DNA from: Gammaproteobacteria bacterium | GTDB lineage: Bacteria; Pseudomonadota; Gammaproteobacteria; S012-40 | Length of the DNA stretch: 47,155 bases | Assembly: GCA_015487785.1 (NCBI GenBank) | Contig: WFPC01000049.1 | Span: 1 to 47,155, forward strand | Reading direction: 5' to 3' | Shown: positions 9,013 through 17,565 of the stretch, in pieces | Position numbering within the stretch: the stretch's first letter is position 1 | Layout: every line of letters begins with the position of its first letter | The notes under the pieces: generated by a model | What the model was told of the DNA's origin: nothing | Database searches by the model: none | Seen by the model: only the letters and a program-made list of their open reading frames with translations | Translations under genes and position numbers: made by a program

Positions 9013-9079
9013 CCCCGGTATCGACCGAAGCAAAGGAATAAGAGGAACGGTTTAGCGTTCCATATGGTTACTACCGGGG
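9013..9079 (+). promoter_or_regulatory. Candidate 5'-leader hairpin masking the chemoreceptor ribosome-binding site
   Basis: CCCCGGTA (9013-9020) is the exact complement of TACCGGGG (9072-9079), which contains the only G-rich Shine-Dalgarno-like sequence before ATG 9087. A second stem, GGAACG (9044-9049) with CGTTCC (9056-9061), lies inside. If the leader folds this way, the ribosome-binding site is paired. This is read from complementarity only; no folding calculation was made. Confidence 0.4.
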
Positions 9080-9086
9080 GATATCC

Positions 9087-10700
9087 ATGAAGAAATCTCT
9101 GTCCATCAAGCTCAAGATCGTATTGGGGGTTGGGGTTGCCATCCTGGGGTTTGCGGTCAATCTGGGTTTCAGCTATGTGGTCACCAACCACAATGCCGAG
9201 CGTCTGAGTGCCGTGGAGACGGTGGGTTTTCCTTCCCTGGAACGCATCGATATCGCCCGGGTGCAGTTGGGCATGGTCGCCAGCCAACTGGAGAATGCTG
9301 CCACCCAGGGTGAGGAGGATATGATCGCCAAGGCTGCCGCGGCGGCCGAGCGGGTGCGTGCCATGCTGCTCGAGGTCGCCGAGCTGAGCCCGGTGGACGA
9401 GCAGGAGCTGGAACGTATCACGGGTGAGTTCAACGCCTATTACCAGAAAGCCCGGGCCATGACCCAGGGAATGGTGGACGATACCCTTTCCATGGAGCAA
9501 CTCCAGAGCGGTGCCGCGGAGATGAAGCAACTGCTGGAGAAGGTCACTCTCTCGCTGAATGCGTTTCGCGACCGGGTGCACCAGAAATTCATCGCCGACC
9601 TGAGCGGGGCCAACGAGGCGGCCGCCATGCTGTTGCAATTGGGTGTCGTGGTGGCCCTGGTTACCGTGGTTTTCATTGCCGTGGTGGGCTGGCTCGTCAG
9701 CAACGGCGTGTCGCGCAACATCCTTGGCGTGGCCGCCTCGCTGCGTGAAATGGCCGCCGGCAACGGTGATCTCACCCGCCGCCTGGAGATCAAGAGCCAG
9801 GACGAGGTGGGTGAGCTGGCCCAGGCCTTCAATGACTTCATCGCCAAGCTGCAGGGCATCATCAAGCAGATCGTGGTGGCCACCGAAGAGCTGGCCACCG
9901 CTTCACGAACCATGTTGCAGGTGTCCGAGGAGAGCAGCGCCAACATCAACCAGCAACAGAACGAGACCGAACAGGTGGCTACCGCCATCGAGGAAATGAC
10001 CGCCACCGTGCACGAGGTGGCCAACAATGCCACCCATGCCGCCGAATCGGCCCAGCAGGCGCGAGACGAGGCATCCTCGGGTCGTCAGGTGGTGGAGCAG
10101 ACTATTGCCTCCATCAACACCCTGGCCAGCGAGGTGGAGAATGCGGCCAATGTGATTCAGACCCTGGAAAAGGACAGTGAAAACATCGGTCTGGTACTGG
10201 ATGTGATCCGGGGCATTTCCGAGCAGACCAACCTGCTGGCGCTCAATGCGGCCATCGAGGCGGCCCGGGCCGGTGAGCAGGGCCGGGGTTTCGCGGTGGT
10301 GGCCGACGAGGTGCGCACCCTGGCCAGCCGCACGCAGGAATCCACCCAGGAGATCCAGGCCATGATCGAGAAACTGCAGTCCGGTGCCGGCCGTGCGGTG
10401 GAGGTCATGGAACAGGGCCGTGAAGGTGCCCATGCCAGCGTGGATCAGGCCAAGCGGGCCGGCGAATCCCTGGCCGCGATCACCCAGGCGGTATCCGCCA
10501 TCAGCGACATGAATACCCAGATCGCGACGGCGGCGGAAGAACAGAGTGCGGTATCCGAGGAAATCAACCAGAACGTGGTCAATATTCGCCGCTTGAGTGA
10601 GCAGGCCCACCAGGGGGCCGAGCAGACGGCGGATTCCAGCAAGGATCTGGCGCGCCTGTCCGATCAGCTGCAATCACTGGTGGGGCAGTTCCGCGTTTGA
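9087..10700 (+). CDS. Methyl-accepting chemotaxis protein with periplasmic helical sensor
   Basis: The protein has 537 residues. TM1 is about 10-32, a roughly 150-residue helical periplasmic domain (about 33-180) of four-helix-bundle character follows, TM2 is about 181-204 and HAMP about 205-258 ([16 protein letters not shown]). The cytoplasmic signalling domain contains the invariant hairpin tip ([20 protein letters not shown]) near 373-400. It should signal through CheW/CheA to the flagellar motor. No C-terminal CheR/CheB pentapeptide is visible. It lies 158 bp after the PstS-like gene on the same strand, and a strong terminator follows the stop. Confidence 0.93.
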   Translation: MKKSLSIKLKIVLGVGVAILGFAVNLGFSYVVTNHNAERLSAVETVGFPSLERIDIARVQLGMVASQLENAATQGEEDMIAKAAAAAERVRAMLLEVAELSPVDEQELERITGEFNAYYQKARAMTQGMVDDTLSMEQLQSGAAEMKQLLEKVTLSLNAFRDRVHQKFIADLSGANEAAAMLLQLGVVVALVTVVFIAVVGWLVSNGVSRNILGVAASLREMAAGNGDLTRRLEIKSQDEVGELAQAFNDFIAKLQGIIKQIVVATEELATASRTMLQVSEESSANINQQQNETEQVATAIEEMTATVHEVANNATHAAESAQQARDEASSGRQVVEQTIASINTLASEVENAANVIQTLEKDSENIGLVLDVIRGISEQTNLLALNAAIEAARAGEQGRGFAVVADEVRTLASRTQESTQEIQAMIEKLQSGAGRAVEVMEQGREGAHASVDQAKRAGESLAAITQAVSAISDMNTQIATAAEEQSAVSEEINQNVVNIRRLSEQAHQGAEQTADSSKDLARLSDQLQSLVGQFRV

Positions 10701-10725
10701 ATATACCTCTCTCGGGTTTCGCAAC

Positions 10726-10751
10726 AACCGGGCCTCAGGCCCGGTTTTTTT
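10726..10751 (+). terminator. Intrinsic terminator of the chemoreceptor gene
   Basis: CCGGGCC (10728-10734) pairs with GGCCCGG (10738-10744) around a tight loop and is followed by seven T residues. This is a textbook rho-independent terminator 27 bp after the stop codon. Confidence 0.9.
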
Positions 10752-10786
10752 GTGCCGCGCCCCGGCTTGGGCGCGGCACAAAAAAA
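10745..10786. repeat. Long palindrome linking two opposed terminators
   Basis: TTTTTTTGTGCCGCGCCC (10745-10762) is perfectly complementary to 10769-10786 with a 6-base loop. Its T7 foot is the T-tract of the plus-strand terminator, and its A7 foot is, on the minus strand, the T-tract of the next terminator. The alternative folds are mutually exclusive with parts of their neighbours. Confidence 0.85.
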
Positions 10787-10806
10787 GGCCGCCCGAAGAG
10801 GCGGCC
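10780..10806 (-). terminator. Intrinsic terminator of the DUF1566 gene pair
   Basis: On the minus strand GGCCGCC and GGCGGCC (10800-10806 with 10787-10793) form a stem with a 6-base loop, followed by seven T residues (10786-10780). It ends transcription of the minus-strand DUF1566 genes that stop at 10958. Confidence 0.85.
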
Positions 10807-10957
10807 CAGGTGGTGGTAGGTCGAGTTGGGAGATGACAGGTCGATCATTCAACTCACCTTTATCATCGTCCGCGCAGATCGGGGCTTGCGTGGCGTGGGC
10901 AAAATCTGTGACCGGATTCCGGTTTTTCCGGTATCTAGGTGAATTTGCTGGTTTTTC

Positions 10958-11599
10958 TCAGCGAACCAGACGCACGAAGTTTTTGTAATAAGCCACGCCG
11001 GCTTCGCCGCTGGCCACCGGTTTCCAGCGGGTTTCTCCCAGGTGGGCATCCAGATACCAGGCGTAGCGAAACGAGCGGGTATTGTAGACATCGATGGAAA
11101 CCAGGGGACTGGCGCTCCAGTAGCCGCTGCCGAAGCCATCGTTGAGGGTGGGGTCGTCGGGTGCGGGCACCGAGGCCGGTGTATCGGGGAATACCTCCAG
11201 ATTGAAGGGAGGAGCCTGACACTGGAATTCCACGATGGAAATCAGTTCCTTGAGATTGGGCAGCCGCCAAGCCTTGCCGCTGTTGTTAGCGAGGTCCTTG
11301 GCCTGCTGTAGGGCCTCTTGCCAGGTGAGCTTGAGTGGAACCCCCAGGCAGCGCCGGTTTTGTTCATCCCATGCCTGGCCCAGGGAACAGCGTTGCCAGA
11401 CCAGCCCGGTGGCCAGGTCCAGGACCTCGGAGCCGTCCTGGGCCAGGCTGACGGGATAGCGCGCCGGGTCGGGATTCTCGCTGACGAAATTGGCCGTGGG
11501 CGCGGTTTGCAGGCTGGTGTCGGTTTCGCAGACCTGGGCCATGACCTGGCCCGGGATCAGCATCCCCGTCAGCAGCAGATGAAACAGACGGCGGCTCAC
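10958..11599 (-). CDS. Exported DUF1566 (Lcl C-terminal domain) protein
   Basis: The protein has 213 residues, with a signal peptide (about residues 1-22, ending GQVMA) and one DUF1566 module. Typical motifs are LDLATGLVWQRCSLGQ, a TWQEALQQAKDLA segment, AWRLPNLKELISIVE and the terminal WKPVASGEAG...FVRLVR pattern. DUF1566 modules occur in secreted and surface proteins; their ligand is generally unknown. It starts at GTG 11599, whose bases overlap the stop of the upstream lipoprotein gene (GTGA), so the two are translationally coupled. Four or more cysteines suggest disulphides. The two proteins share a DUF1566 domain and probably act together. Confidence 0.82.
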   Translation of the reverse strand: MSRRLFHLLLTGMLIPGQVMAQVCETDTSLQTAPTANFVSENPDPARYPVSLAQDGSEVLDLATGLVWQRCSLGQAWDEQNRRCLGVPLKLTWQEALQQAKDLANNSGKAWRLPNLKELISIVEFQCQAPPFNLEVFPDTPASVPAPDDPTLNDGFGSGYWSASPLVSIDVYNTRSFRYAWYLDAHLGETRWKPVASGEAGVAYYKNFVRLVR

Positions 11600-13179
11600 G
11601 GACTTGTGCTCCTGCGTACCAGGCGGATGCGCGCCAGGCTGGCACCGCCGGCCTGGTTGGCCAGCTTGCTGATCTTGCGTAGCTGGCCGGTGCGGAAATC
11701 CACCACCCAGACCAGCTCGGGGAAACCCGCCACCGGGGTGGCGGTCCAGTAGTTGTCGTTGGCGGTGAAGGGAAAGCTGGCGAGGTCGATCTGTGGCTCA
11801 TTGGCCAGGCTGTGTGCCATGGCATAGTCCACCAGCGACAACAGTTCGGCGACCCGGGGCAGGCGCCAGTCGTCGTAGCCACAGAGCCTGGTCTGGTTGA
11901 TGCGCCGCACATAGCTGTCGGTATCGCAGCTCTCCAGGCCGGCACAGTCTTCCGCTCCCCCCAGGGTGCCGGCCAGGCCGCCATTGCGGTTGTCGTAGGG
12001 TTGATACCAAGTGTAATAGTCATTGGTGTTGCGCAGCCCGCTGTCAGTCTTGAGTTCCCACATCAGACCGGTATTTTCGTCCAGCACGCAATTGCCAGCC
12101 TCGATTTCGCTGAAGCGGAAGGCGGCTCCAGCGCGCACGATGGCATCCTGGCCGGGGAACTTGGCCCGGGCGATGTCGTCACAGGGCAGGACTTCGCTCT
12201 CGGCATTCTTGACACATTGGGTGATGCCGGTGACATTGAGTTGTCCCTGGGCCTCGTCGTCGCGCAGGGTTATCTCCACGCTGATGTCGTCGTCCAGCCC
12301 GGCATTGTCGGGAGTGAGCAGGGTGATGAGCAAGGTTTTATCGCCATCACCGATGGCGTCGTCGCTGAGCAGCAGGCGGTGGCTGGAAACCTGTTGGCCT
12401 GCTTCGATGGTGAACTTGTCCACCGCCACATAGTCCACGCCGGCTTGAGCGGTGCCGGCGAAGCGTAGGGGCACGTTGATTTCCCGGGCGCTGCTGGACG
12501 GGCTGAGGCTCAGTTCCAGCTCGATGGCGGCCTGGCTCTCGCTGAGACTGACCTGGCGCTGTGCCAAGCCGTCCTTGAGAACCGCCAGGCTGAGGCTGGG
12601 ACGGGGATCGATGTCCTCGATTTCGAAGATATAGCCCCGTTGCGACAGGCGCACGCCACGTTCGTTGCCGAAAACCATGTAGAAATTTTCTAGGGCCTCC
12701 TCGTCCATATTGTCCATGACGATGACCACCGAAGCGGTGTTCGTGTCCTGGGCCGGGCTGAAACGGGTGGCGCCGGGGAAGACCACCCGGCCGATGTCAC
12801 CGTCGCTGTTGATGGCGCGGCCTATGCGGTAGTCGGGGTTGGCGCCGGTGGCGGTGGCCGTGCCGGCGATCAACTGGTAGTCGAAACTGAGCTGGGTATC
12901 GCGCGTGGGACTGTCGTTTACCACCTTGGCTTCCAGCACGATGCGGCGGATGTCTTCGCCGAAGCGGTAGATTTCATTGCCTTGTTCATCGCGTCCGGCT
13001 GGCGTCAGTGGATTGCCAGCGGGGTCCAGCAGGCGCAGGGTGATCAGGGGGGCGGGATTTTGTTCGCTGGCTTGCTGCCCGTTCTCGTCCTTGCCGCGCG
13101 AGTGAAGGCAGCCCGTCAGCAGGAGTCCTGCCAGACACAGGAACAGGGTGATGAGGATGTGGCGGGGAGGATGGGCCAT
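11596..13179 (-). CDS. Lipoprotein with Calx-beta-like and DUF1566 domains
   Basis: The protein has 527 residues from ATG 13179, which places a clean lipobox (LLTGC, lipidated Cys24) after a hydrophobic segment; a longer start at 13218 only adds a basic leader. After a polar linker come two Calx-beta-like segments, recognisable by TAQAGVDYVAVDKFTIEAGQ and DDAIGDGDKTLLITLL (about residues 40-280). The C-terminal DUF1566 module spans about 370-525 (LDENTGLMWELKTDSG, CGYDDWRLPRVAELLSLVDY). It is predicted to be anchored in a membrane facing the periplasm or surface. It overlaps the next gene by four bases. The function is unknown; adhesion or surface display is plausible. Confidence 0.8.
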   Translation of the reverse strand: MAHPPRHILITLFLCLAGLLLTGCLHSRGKDENGQQASEQNPAPLITLRLLDPAGNPLTPAGRDEQGNEIYRFGEDIRRIVLEAKVVNDSPTRDTQLSFDYQLIAGTATATGANPDYRIGRAINSDGDIGRVVFPGATRFSPAQDTNTASVVIVMDNMDEEALENFYMVFGNERGVRLSQRGYIFEIEDIDPRPSLSLAVLKDGLAQRQVSLSESQAAIELELSLSPSSSAREINVPLRFAGTAQAGVDYVAVDKFTIEAGQQVSSHRLLLSDDAIGDGDKTLLITLLTPDNAGLDDDISVEITLRDDEAQGQLNVTGITQCVKNAESEVLPCDDIARAKFPGQDAIVRAGAAFRFSEIEAGNCVLDENTGLMWELKTDSGLRNTNDYYTWYQPYDNRNGGLAGTLGGAEDCAGLESCDTDSYVRRINQTRLCGYDDWRLPRVAELLSLVDYAMAHSLANEPQIDLASFPFTANDNYWTATPVAGFPELVWVVDFRTGQLRKISKLANQAGGASLARIRLVRRSTSP

Positions 13180-13470
13180 GGGCACACGGTGTGGGCGGAG
13201 AAAGGGCCAGTGTGGCACGAGTCGATGAATTCGACCTTAAAGTTGGCTACGGGGTTCCCGCCAAGGGAATGTTGTGGCGCAGGGTAAATGTCGCCCAGCC
13301 ATACATGACTCGTCGAGAATCATGCCCTGTGCCTGCTGTCTGTCCAACGTGGCGCCCCTCCCTCACTGTCGCGCGTCCGGATCGACGCAGCGATCGCCCG
13401 TGGATTCTGTTAGACAACAGGCAAAGAACCTGCCGGAGGCAAGTATGGCTGAGCGAAACCCCTTGTTGTT

Positions 13471-13830
13471 CTATTTGACCACGATCTTGGGCCATTTACC
13501 CTTGGTTTGTCCCACGGTACGCGAGCTGTGCCCGCGGGTGTGCAGATACACCACGATTTCACGGTAGGTATCGCCGTCCACGGTCCATTCGCGTGCCGCG
13601 CGTACCTCGCAGTCCTGACGGACCTTGCCACACTGGAACGTCTCGTCGATGGGCGCCGTCAGAGCCTTTTCCACCGCATCCCTGATTTTTTGCAGCTCCT
13701 CCTTGCTCAGTTTCAGACTGCCCAGCCATTCGGCCGAATTGATGTTGACGGTGGCGGCCATGGCCTGGCCGGTGCCGATGAGCAGCAGTGCCGATGTCAG
13801 AACGAGCGTTGTCAGTGTTTTTCGAATCAC
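13471..13830 (-). CDS. Small periplasmic protein of unknown function
   Basis: The protein has 119 residues with a clear signal peptide (MIRKTLTTLVLTSALLLIGT, cleavage after QAMA near residue 25). The mature part starts VNINSAEWL, contains a charged helix (LSKEELQKIRDAVEKAL) and two cysteines (FQCGKVRQDCEVR) that could form a disulphide, and ends basic (KGKWPKIVVK). I recognise no family. It stands alone on the minus strand with about 250 gene-free bases before the lipoprotein gene's 5' end and about 190 bases on the other side. Confidence 0.65.
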   Translation of the reverse strand: MIRKTLTTLVLTSALLLIGTGQAMAATVNINSAEWLGSLKLSKEELQKIRDAVEKALTAPIDETFQCGKVRQDCEVRAAREWTVDGDTYREIVVYLHTRGHSSRTVGQTKGKWPKIVVK

Positions 13831-14018
13831 GTTTACCCCCTGCCGTATTATGGGCCCGGTTTGTTGTCGTGGTGCTCCTGGAGCGCCACCTGAATTTGGA
13901 TTCCGGGCAGCTAGTTTTATTAGACCTTTCTTATTCAGTAATAAGCTGTTTTTGGCTTATTTCCCAGGGCGTCTATTCAACCGCACTGCCCCAGCTTCGT
14001 CAACCTCCTGGCTGTTTT

Positions 14019-14270
14019 TTAGTGGCTTTCCACCTTACGGGGGAGGGTTTCTATGTCGGTTGACTTGCACTGGGGGCACAGGCGCTTGGGTGACTGTGCC
14101 AGAATCCACACCATATAGGCCAAGGCGGCGATGATCAGGGGCAGGAAAAAGGCCGACAACAACAGCATGGCGAAAAAAATGGCGAACTGCTTGGCGCCCG
14201 AGGCATGGACCTTGCCCTCGTATTGGCATTGCCTGCAGCGGATATTGCTCAGGTCGAGTTCCTCGCTCAT
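14019..14270 (-). CDS. Small zinc-ribbon membrane protein
   Basis: The protein has 83 residues: an N-terminal CRQC pair, a long hydrophobic stretch (about 28-58, one or two membrane helices), then a C-terminal CPQC pair. The two CxxC knuckles on the same side of the membrane could form one zinc ribbon. I recognise no named family. It starts at ATG 14270, preceded by AGGAGAGCTATCCCA-type sequence, and is divergent from darP. Confidence 0.6.
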   Translation of the reverse strand: MSEELDLSNIRCRQCQYEGKVHASGAKQFAIFFAMLLLSAFFLPLIIAALAYMVWILAQSPKRLCPQCKSTDIETLPRKVESH

Positions 14271-14383
14271 TGGGATAGCTCTCCTTGATGATGCGGCCGG
14301 CAGCTTGCCGGCGAAGAAAACCCAGTATATCCGTAGTGCGGGCTTTGTTCCATAATAAGCCTTTTGTCATCCGTGAGGCATCC

Positions 14384-14914
14384 ATGCACGACGAGACGAG
14401 CGCCAACGGCGAGCGGCCGGTTACAAGCAAATCCCAACGCAAGCGAGAAGCCCATGCGGCGCAGGCCGTGGGTGAGCGGTTGGTGGCGCTGAGTCCGGCC
14501 AGGCTGGCCGAACTGGCCTTGCCCGCGGCCTTGCGCGAGGCGGTGGACGAAGCCCGCCGGATGCACAGCCGCAGTGCCCGCAAGCGCCAGTTGCAACTCA
14601 TCGGCAAGCTCATGCGTCGACACGACTGGCAGGCCATAGCCGCCGAGCTGGATCGCCTGCTGCAGCCCGAGCGCCATGCCCGTGCGCATTTGCATGCCTG
14701 TGAGCGCTGGCGAGAGCGTCTGCTGGAGGAGGGAGACGCGGCTCTGGGCGAGTTTCTCGCCCGTCATCCCCGCCAGGATCGCCAGCATCTGCGCCAGGTG
14801 ATTCGCAATGCCCGACGGGAACGCCAGCGGGAAGCTCCGCCGAAATCGGCGAGGGAATTGTTTCGCCTCATCGACCAGGCCCTGCGTGACACCGAAGATC
14901 AGGAGACATCATGA
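14384..14914 (+). CDS. darP: DarP/YjgA (DUF615) 50S ribosome-associated factor
   Basis: The protein has 176 residues from ATG 14384. The frame is open further upstream, but the DUF615 pattern starts at SKSQRKREAHAAQAVGERL and continues with LALPAALREAVDEAR, KRQLQLIGKLMRR and HPRQDRQHLRQVIRNARRER. DarP binds late 50S assembly intermediates in E. coli; the same role is inferred. Its stop overlaps the pepN start (ATGA, 14911-14914), so the pair is translationally coupled. Length is close to the family norm. Confidence 0.9.
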   Translation: MHDETSANGERPVTSKSQRKREAHAAQAVGERLVALSPARLAELALPAALREAVDEARRMHSRSARKRQLQLIGKLMRRHDWQAIAAELDRLLQPERHARAHLHACERWRERLLEEGDAALGEFLARHPRQDRQHLRQVIRNARRERQREAPPKSARELFRLIDQALRDTEDQETS

Positions 14915-17565
14915 CCGCCAAGCCGCAACCCGAGCCCATTTACCTGCGTGATTATCGGCCCCCGGCCTACTGGATAGACGAGGTATCGTTGTATTTCGAT
15001 TTGCACGAGACTCATTGCACGGTACGTTCGGAGCTGCAGATCCGGCGCAACCCCGAGTTGCCCGGCGAGCCCCTGCGCCTGCATGGCCAGCAACTGGAAT
15101 TGATCGAGTTGGTCCTGGACGATCGCCGTCTGTCTACCGACGACTATCTGTTGGACGACGAAGGACTGGTGATCCCTGGAGTACCGGAGCGTTTCACCCT
15201 GCACAGCGTCTGCCGTATTCATCCCCAGGACAACACCGCGCTGGAGGGGCTCTATACCTCGGCCGGGATGTTCTGTACCCAGTGCGAGGCGGAAGGCTTT
15301 CGCCGTATCACCTATTTTCTCGATCGTCCCGATGTGATGGCGCGCTACACCACCACCATCGAGGCCGATCGCACGCGTTATCCGGTGTTGTTGTCCAATG
15401 GCAATCCGGTGGCCCGGGGCGAGGCAGGGGACGGCCGCCACTGGGTGCGCTGGCAGGATCCCTTTCCCAAGCCCAGTTACCTATTCGCCCTGGTGGCGGG
15501 CGACTTGAAATTGCAGCGTGACCGTTTCACCACGGCCTCGGGCAAGACGGTGGATCTGCGTCTGTACGTGGAGCCGGCCAATATCGACAAGTGCGAGCAC
15601 GCCCTGACTGCGCTGAAAAAGGCCATGCGCTGGGACGAGGAACACTATGGTCGTGAATACGATCTCGATATCTACATGATCGTGGCGGTCAACGATTTCA
15701 ACATGGGTGCCATGGAGAACAAGGGCCTGAATATCTTCAACGCCGCCTGTGTGCTGGCCCGGCCCGATACTGCCACCGATGCCGACTACGAGAATATCGA
15801 GGGTATCATCGGGCACGAATATTTCCACAACTGGTCGGGTAACCGGGTGACCTGTCGCGACTGGTTCCAGTTGAGTCTGAAGGAAGGGTTCACCGTATTC
15901 CGCGACCAGCAATTCAGTGCCGACATGGGCAGTCGGGCGGTCAAGCGCATCGCCGATGTCAATGTGTTGCGCAGCGCGCAGTTCAGCGAGGACGCCGGCC
16001 CCATGGCGCACCCGGTGCGGCCCGAGTCCTACATCGATATCAGCAATTTCTACACCGTAACAGTGTACAACAAGGGCGCCGAAGTGGTGCGCATGATCCA
16101 CAACCTGCTGGGCCCCGAGCGGTTTCGCAAGGGATGTGACCTCTATTTCGAGCGTCACGACGGCCAGGCGGTGACCATAGAAGACTTCGTGTGCGCCATG
16201 GAAGACGCCGGTGGCGTGGATCTGGGACAATTCATGCGCTGGTACAGCCAGGCCGGCACGCCCCGGGTCGAGGTGACGCGGGAATACGATGTGGCCCATC
16301 GATGTTATCGGCTCATTCTCGTCCAGTCGTGCCCGCCGACGCCGGGACAAACGGAAAAGAAACCGTTTCATATCCCCGTGGCCCTGGGTCTTCTGGATAG
16401 CCAGGGGCGAGACATCCCCCTGGATGCAGCCACCCTGTGTCGACGACCGGATGGGGAGACCACGGTGATGCTGGAGCTGACCGAGACGCGCCAGGTGTTC
16501 GAATTCACGGGGATCGAGCACGAGCCGGTGCCTTCGCTGCTGCGCGGCTTCTCCGCGCCGGTGAAATTGGAACTGGACTACAGTGAGCAGGAGTTGCTGT
16601 TCCTGATGCAGCACGACAGCGATGATTTCAATCGCTGGGAGGCTGGTCAGCGCCTGGCCCAGCGTCTGCTCGAGGCCTTGATGGAGGACCTGGTCCAGGA
16701 GCGCGAGCCGAAGCTGAAGGAAGACTTCGTGGCGGCCTTTCGCGCCGTGCTGCACAACCGGCGGCTGGACCCGGCCCTGCTGGCCCAGACCCTGACGCTG
16801 CCCAACGAGCGTTACCTGGCCGAGCAGCAGGGTGTCATCGATCCCGAGGCGATTCATACGGCGCGCAATTTCGTGTTGCGGCAACTGGCGCTGCATCTTC
16901 GAGAGGACTTCGAGGATCGTTACCGGGAGTTGCGAGACACCGGGGCTTATCGCTACAGCGGCCAGGCCATGGGGCGGCGCAGTCTGAAGAACCTGTGCCT
17001 GTACTATCTCACCCGGCTGGACGACGAAGCCTCGCGCGATCTGGCCATGGAACAATTTCAGCAGGCCAACAATATGACCGACAGCCTGGCGGCACTGGCG
17101 GCCCTGGTCGATGGCGGAAGCAAACAGTGTCGCCAGGCGTTGGAGATCTTCCATGAACGCTGGCGTCACGACCCGCTGGTGCTGGACAAGTGGTTCGGGT
17201 TGCAGGCCCGTGCCGATCGCGACGATGTTCTGGAACAGGTGCATGCCCTGATGCAACACCCCGCCTTCGACATCAAGAACCCCAACAAGGTGCGGGCCCT
17301 GATCGGTGGCTTCTGCATGCACAACCCGGCTCGCTTCCATCACCCCTCGGGCGAGGGTCACCGCTTCCTTACCGAGCAGGTCTTGCGCCTGAACGACATC
17401 AATCCGCAGATGGCCGCACGGCTGCTGTCCGCGTTTGGCCTGTGGCGCCGCTTCCGCTCACCTCAGCGCGAATCGATGCAGGCTCAACTGGAGAAGATCG
17501 CTGCGGCACCGGGCCTGAGCAAGGATGTCTACGAGATCGTGAGCAAGTCCCTGGGCGACGACTAG
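14911..17565 (+). CDS. pepN: Aminopeptidase N (M1 metalloprotease)
   Basis: The protein has 884 residues, close to E. coli PepN. It removes N-terminal residues from peptides in the cytoplasm. The exopeptidase signature GAMEN is at 266-270, the zinc site HEYFH at 302-306, and the third ligand is Glu325 in LKEGFTVFRDQQF. The C-terminal helical domain runs to the end without gaps. It overlaps darP by four bases at its start. Its TAG stop shares a CTAG palindrome with the stop of the convergent giant TPR gene, and no terminator lies between them. Confidence 0.95.
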   Translation: MTAKPQPEPIYLRDYRPPAYWIDEVSLYFDLHETHCTVRSELQIRRNPELPGEPLRLHGQQLELIELVLDDRRLSTDDYLLDDEGLVIPGVPERFTLHSVCRIHPQDNTALEGLYTSAGMFCTQCEAEGFRRITYFLDRPDVMARYTTTIEADRTRYPVLLSNGNPVARGEAGDGRHWVRWQDPFPKPSYLFALVAGDLKLQRDRFTTASGKTVDLRLYVEPANIDKCEHALTALKKAMRWDEEHYGREYDLDIYMIVAVNDFNMGAMENKGLNIFNAACVLARPDTATDADYENIEGIIGHEYFHNWSGNRVTCRDWFQLSLKEGFTVFRDQQFSADMGSRAVKRIADVNVLRSAQFSEDAGPMAHPVRPESYIDISNFYTVTVYNKGAEVVRMIHNLLGPERFRKGCDLYFERHDGQAVTIEDFVCAMEDAGGVDLGQFMRWYSQAGTPRVEVTREYDVAHRCYRLILVQSCPPTPGQTEKKPFHIPVALGLLDSQGRDIPLDAATLCRRPDGETTVMLELTETRQVFEFTGIEHEPVPSLLRGFSAPVKLELDYSEQELLFLMQHDSDDFNRWEAGQRLAQRLLEALMEDLVQEREPKLKEDFVAAFRAVLHNRRLDPALLAQTLTLPNERYLAEQQGVIDPEAIHTARNFVLRQLALHLREDFEDRYRELRDTGAYRYSGQAMGRRSLKNLCLYYLTRLDDEASRDLAMEQFQQANNMTDSLAALAALVDGGSKQCRQALEIFHERWRHDPLVLDKWFGLQARADRDDVLEQVHALMQHPAFDIKNPNKVRALIGGFCMHNPARFHHPSGEGHRFLTEQVLRLNDINPQMAARLLSAFGLWRRFRSPQRESMQAQLEKIAAAPGLSKDVYEIVSKSLGDD

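Noticed and set aside
8950..9040. Sigma-28 promoter before the first chemoreceptor (TCAAGATT, spacer 11, ACCGAAGC)
   Set aside because: Only about half of the -10 positions match, far weaker than the other sites in the window.
13219..13470. Possible structured RNA or riboswitch (small stems such as CTGTT/AACAG)
   Set aside because: The stems are short and I could not match any riboswitch core, including the c-di-GMP class; treated as an ordinary spacer.
15481..17361. 626-codon minus-strand frame opposite pepN
   Set aside because: pepN has all catalytic motifs and full length on the plus strand; the opposite frame has no domain.
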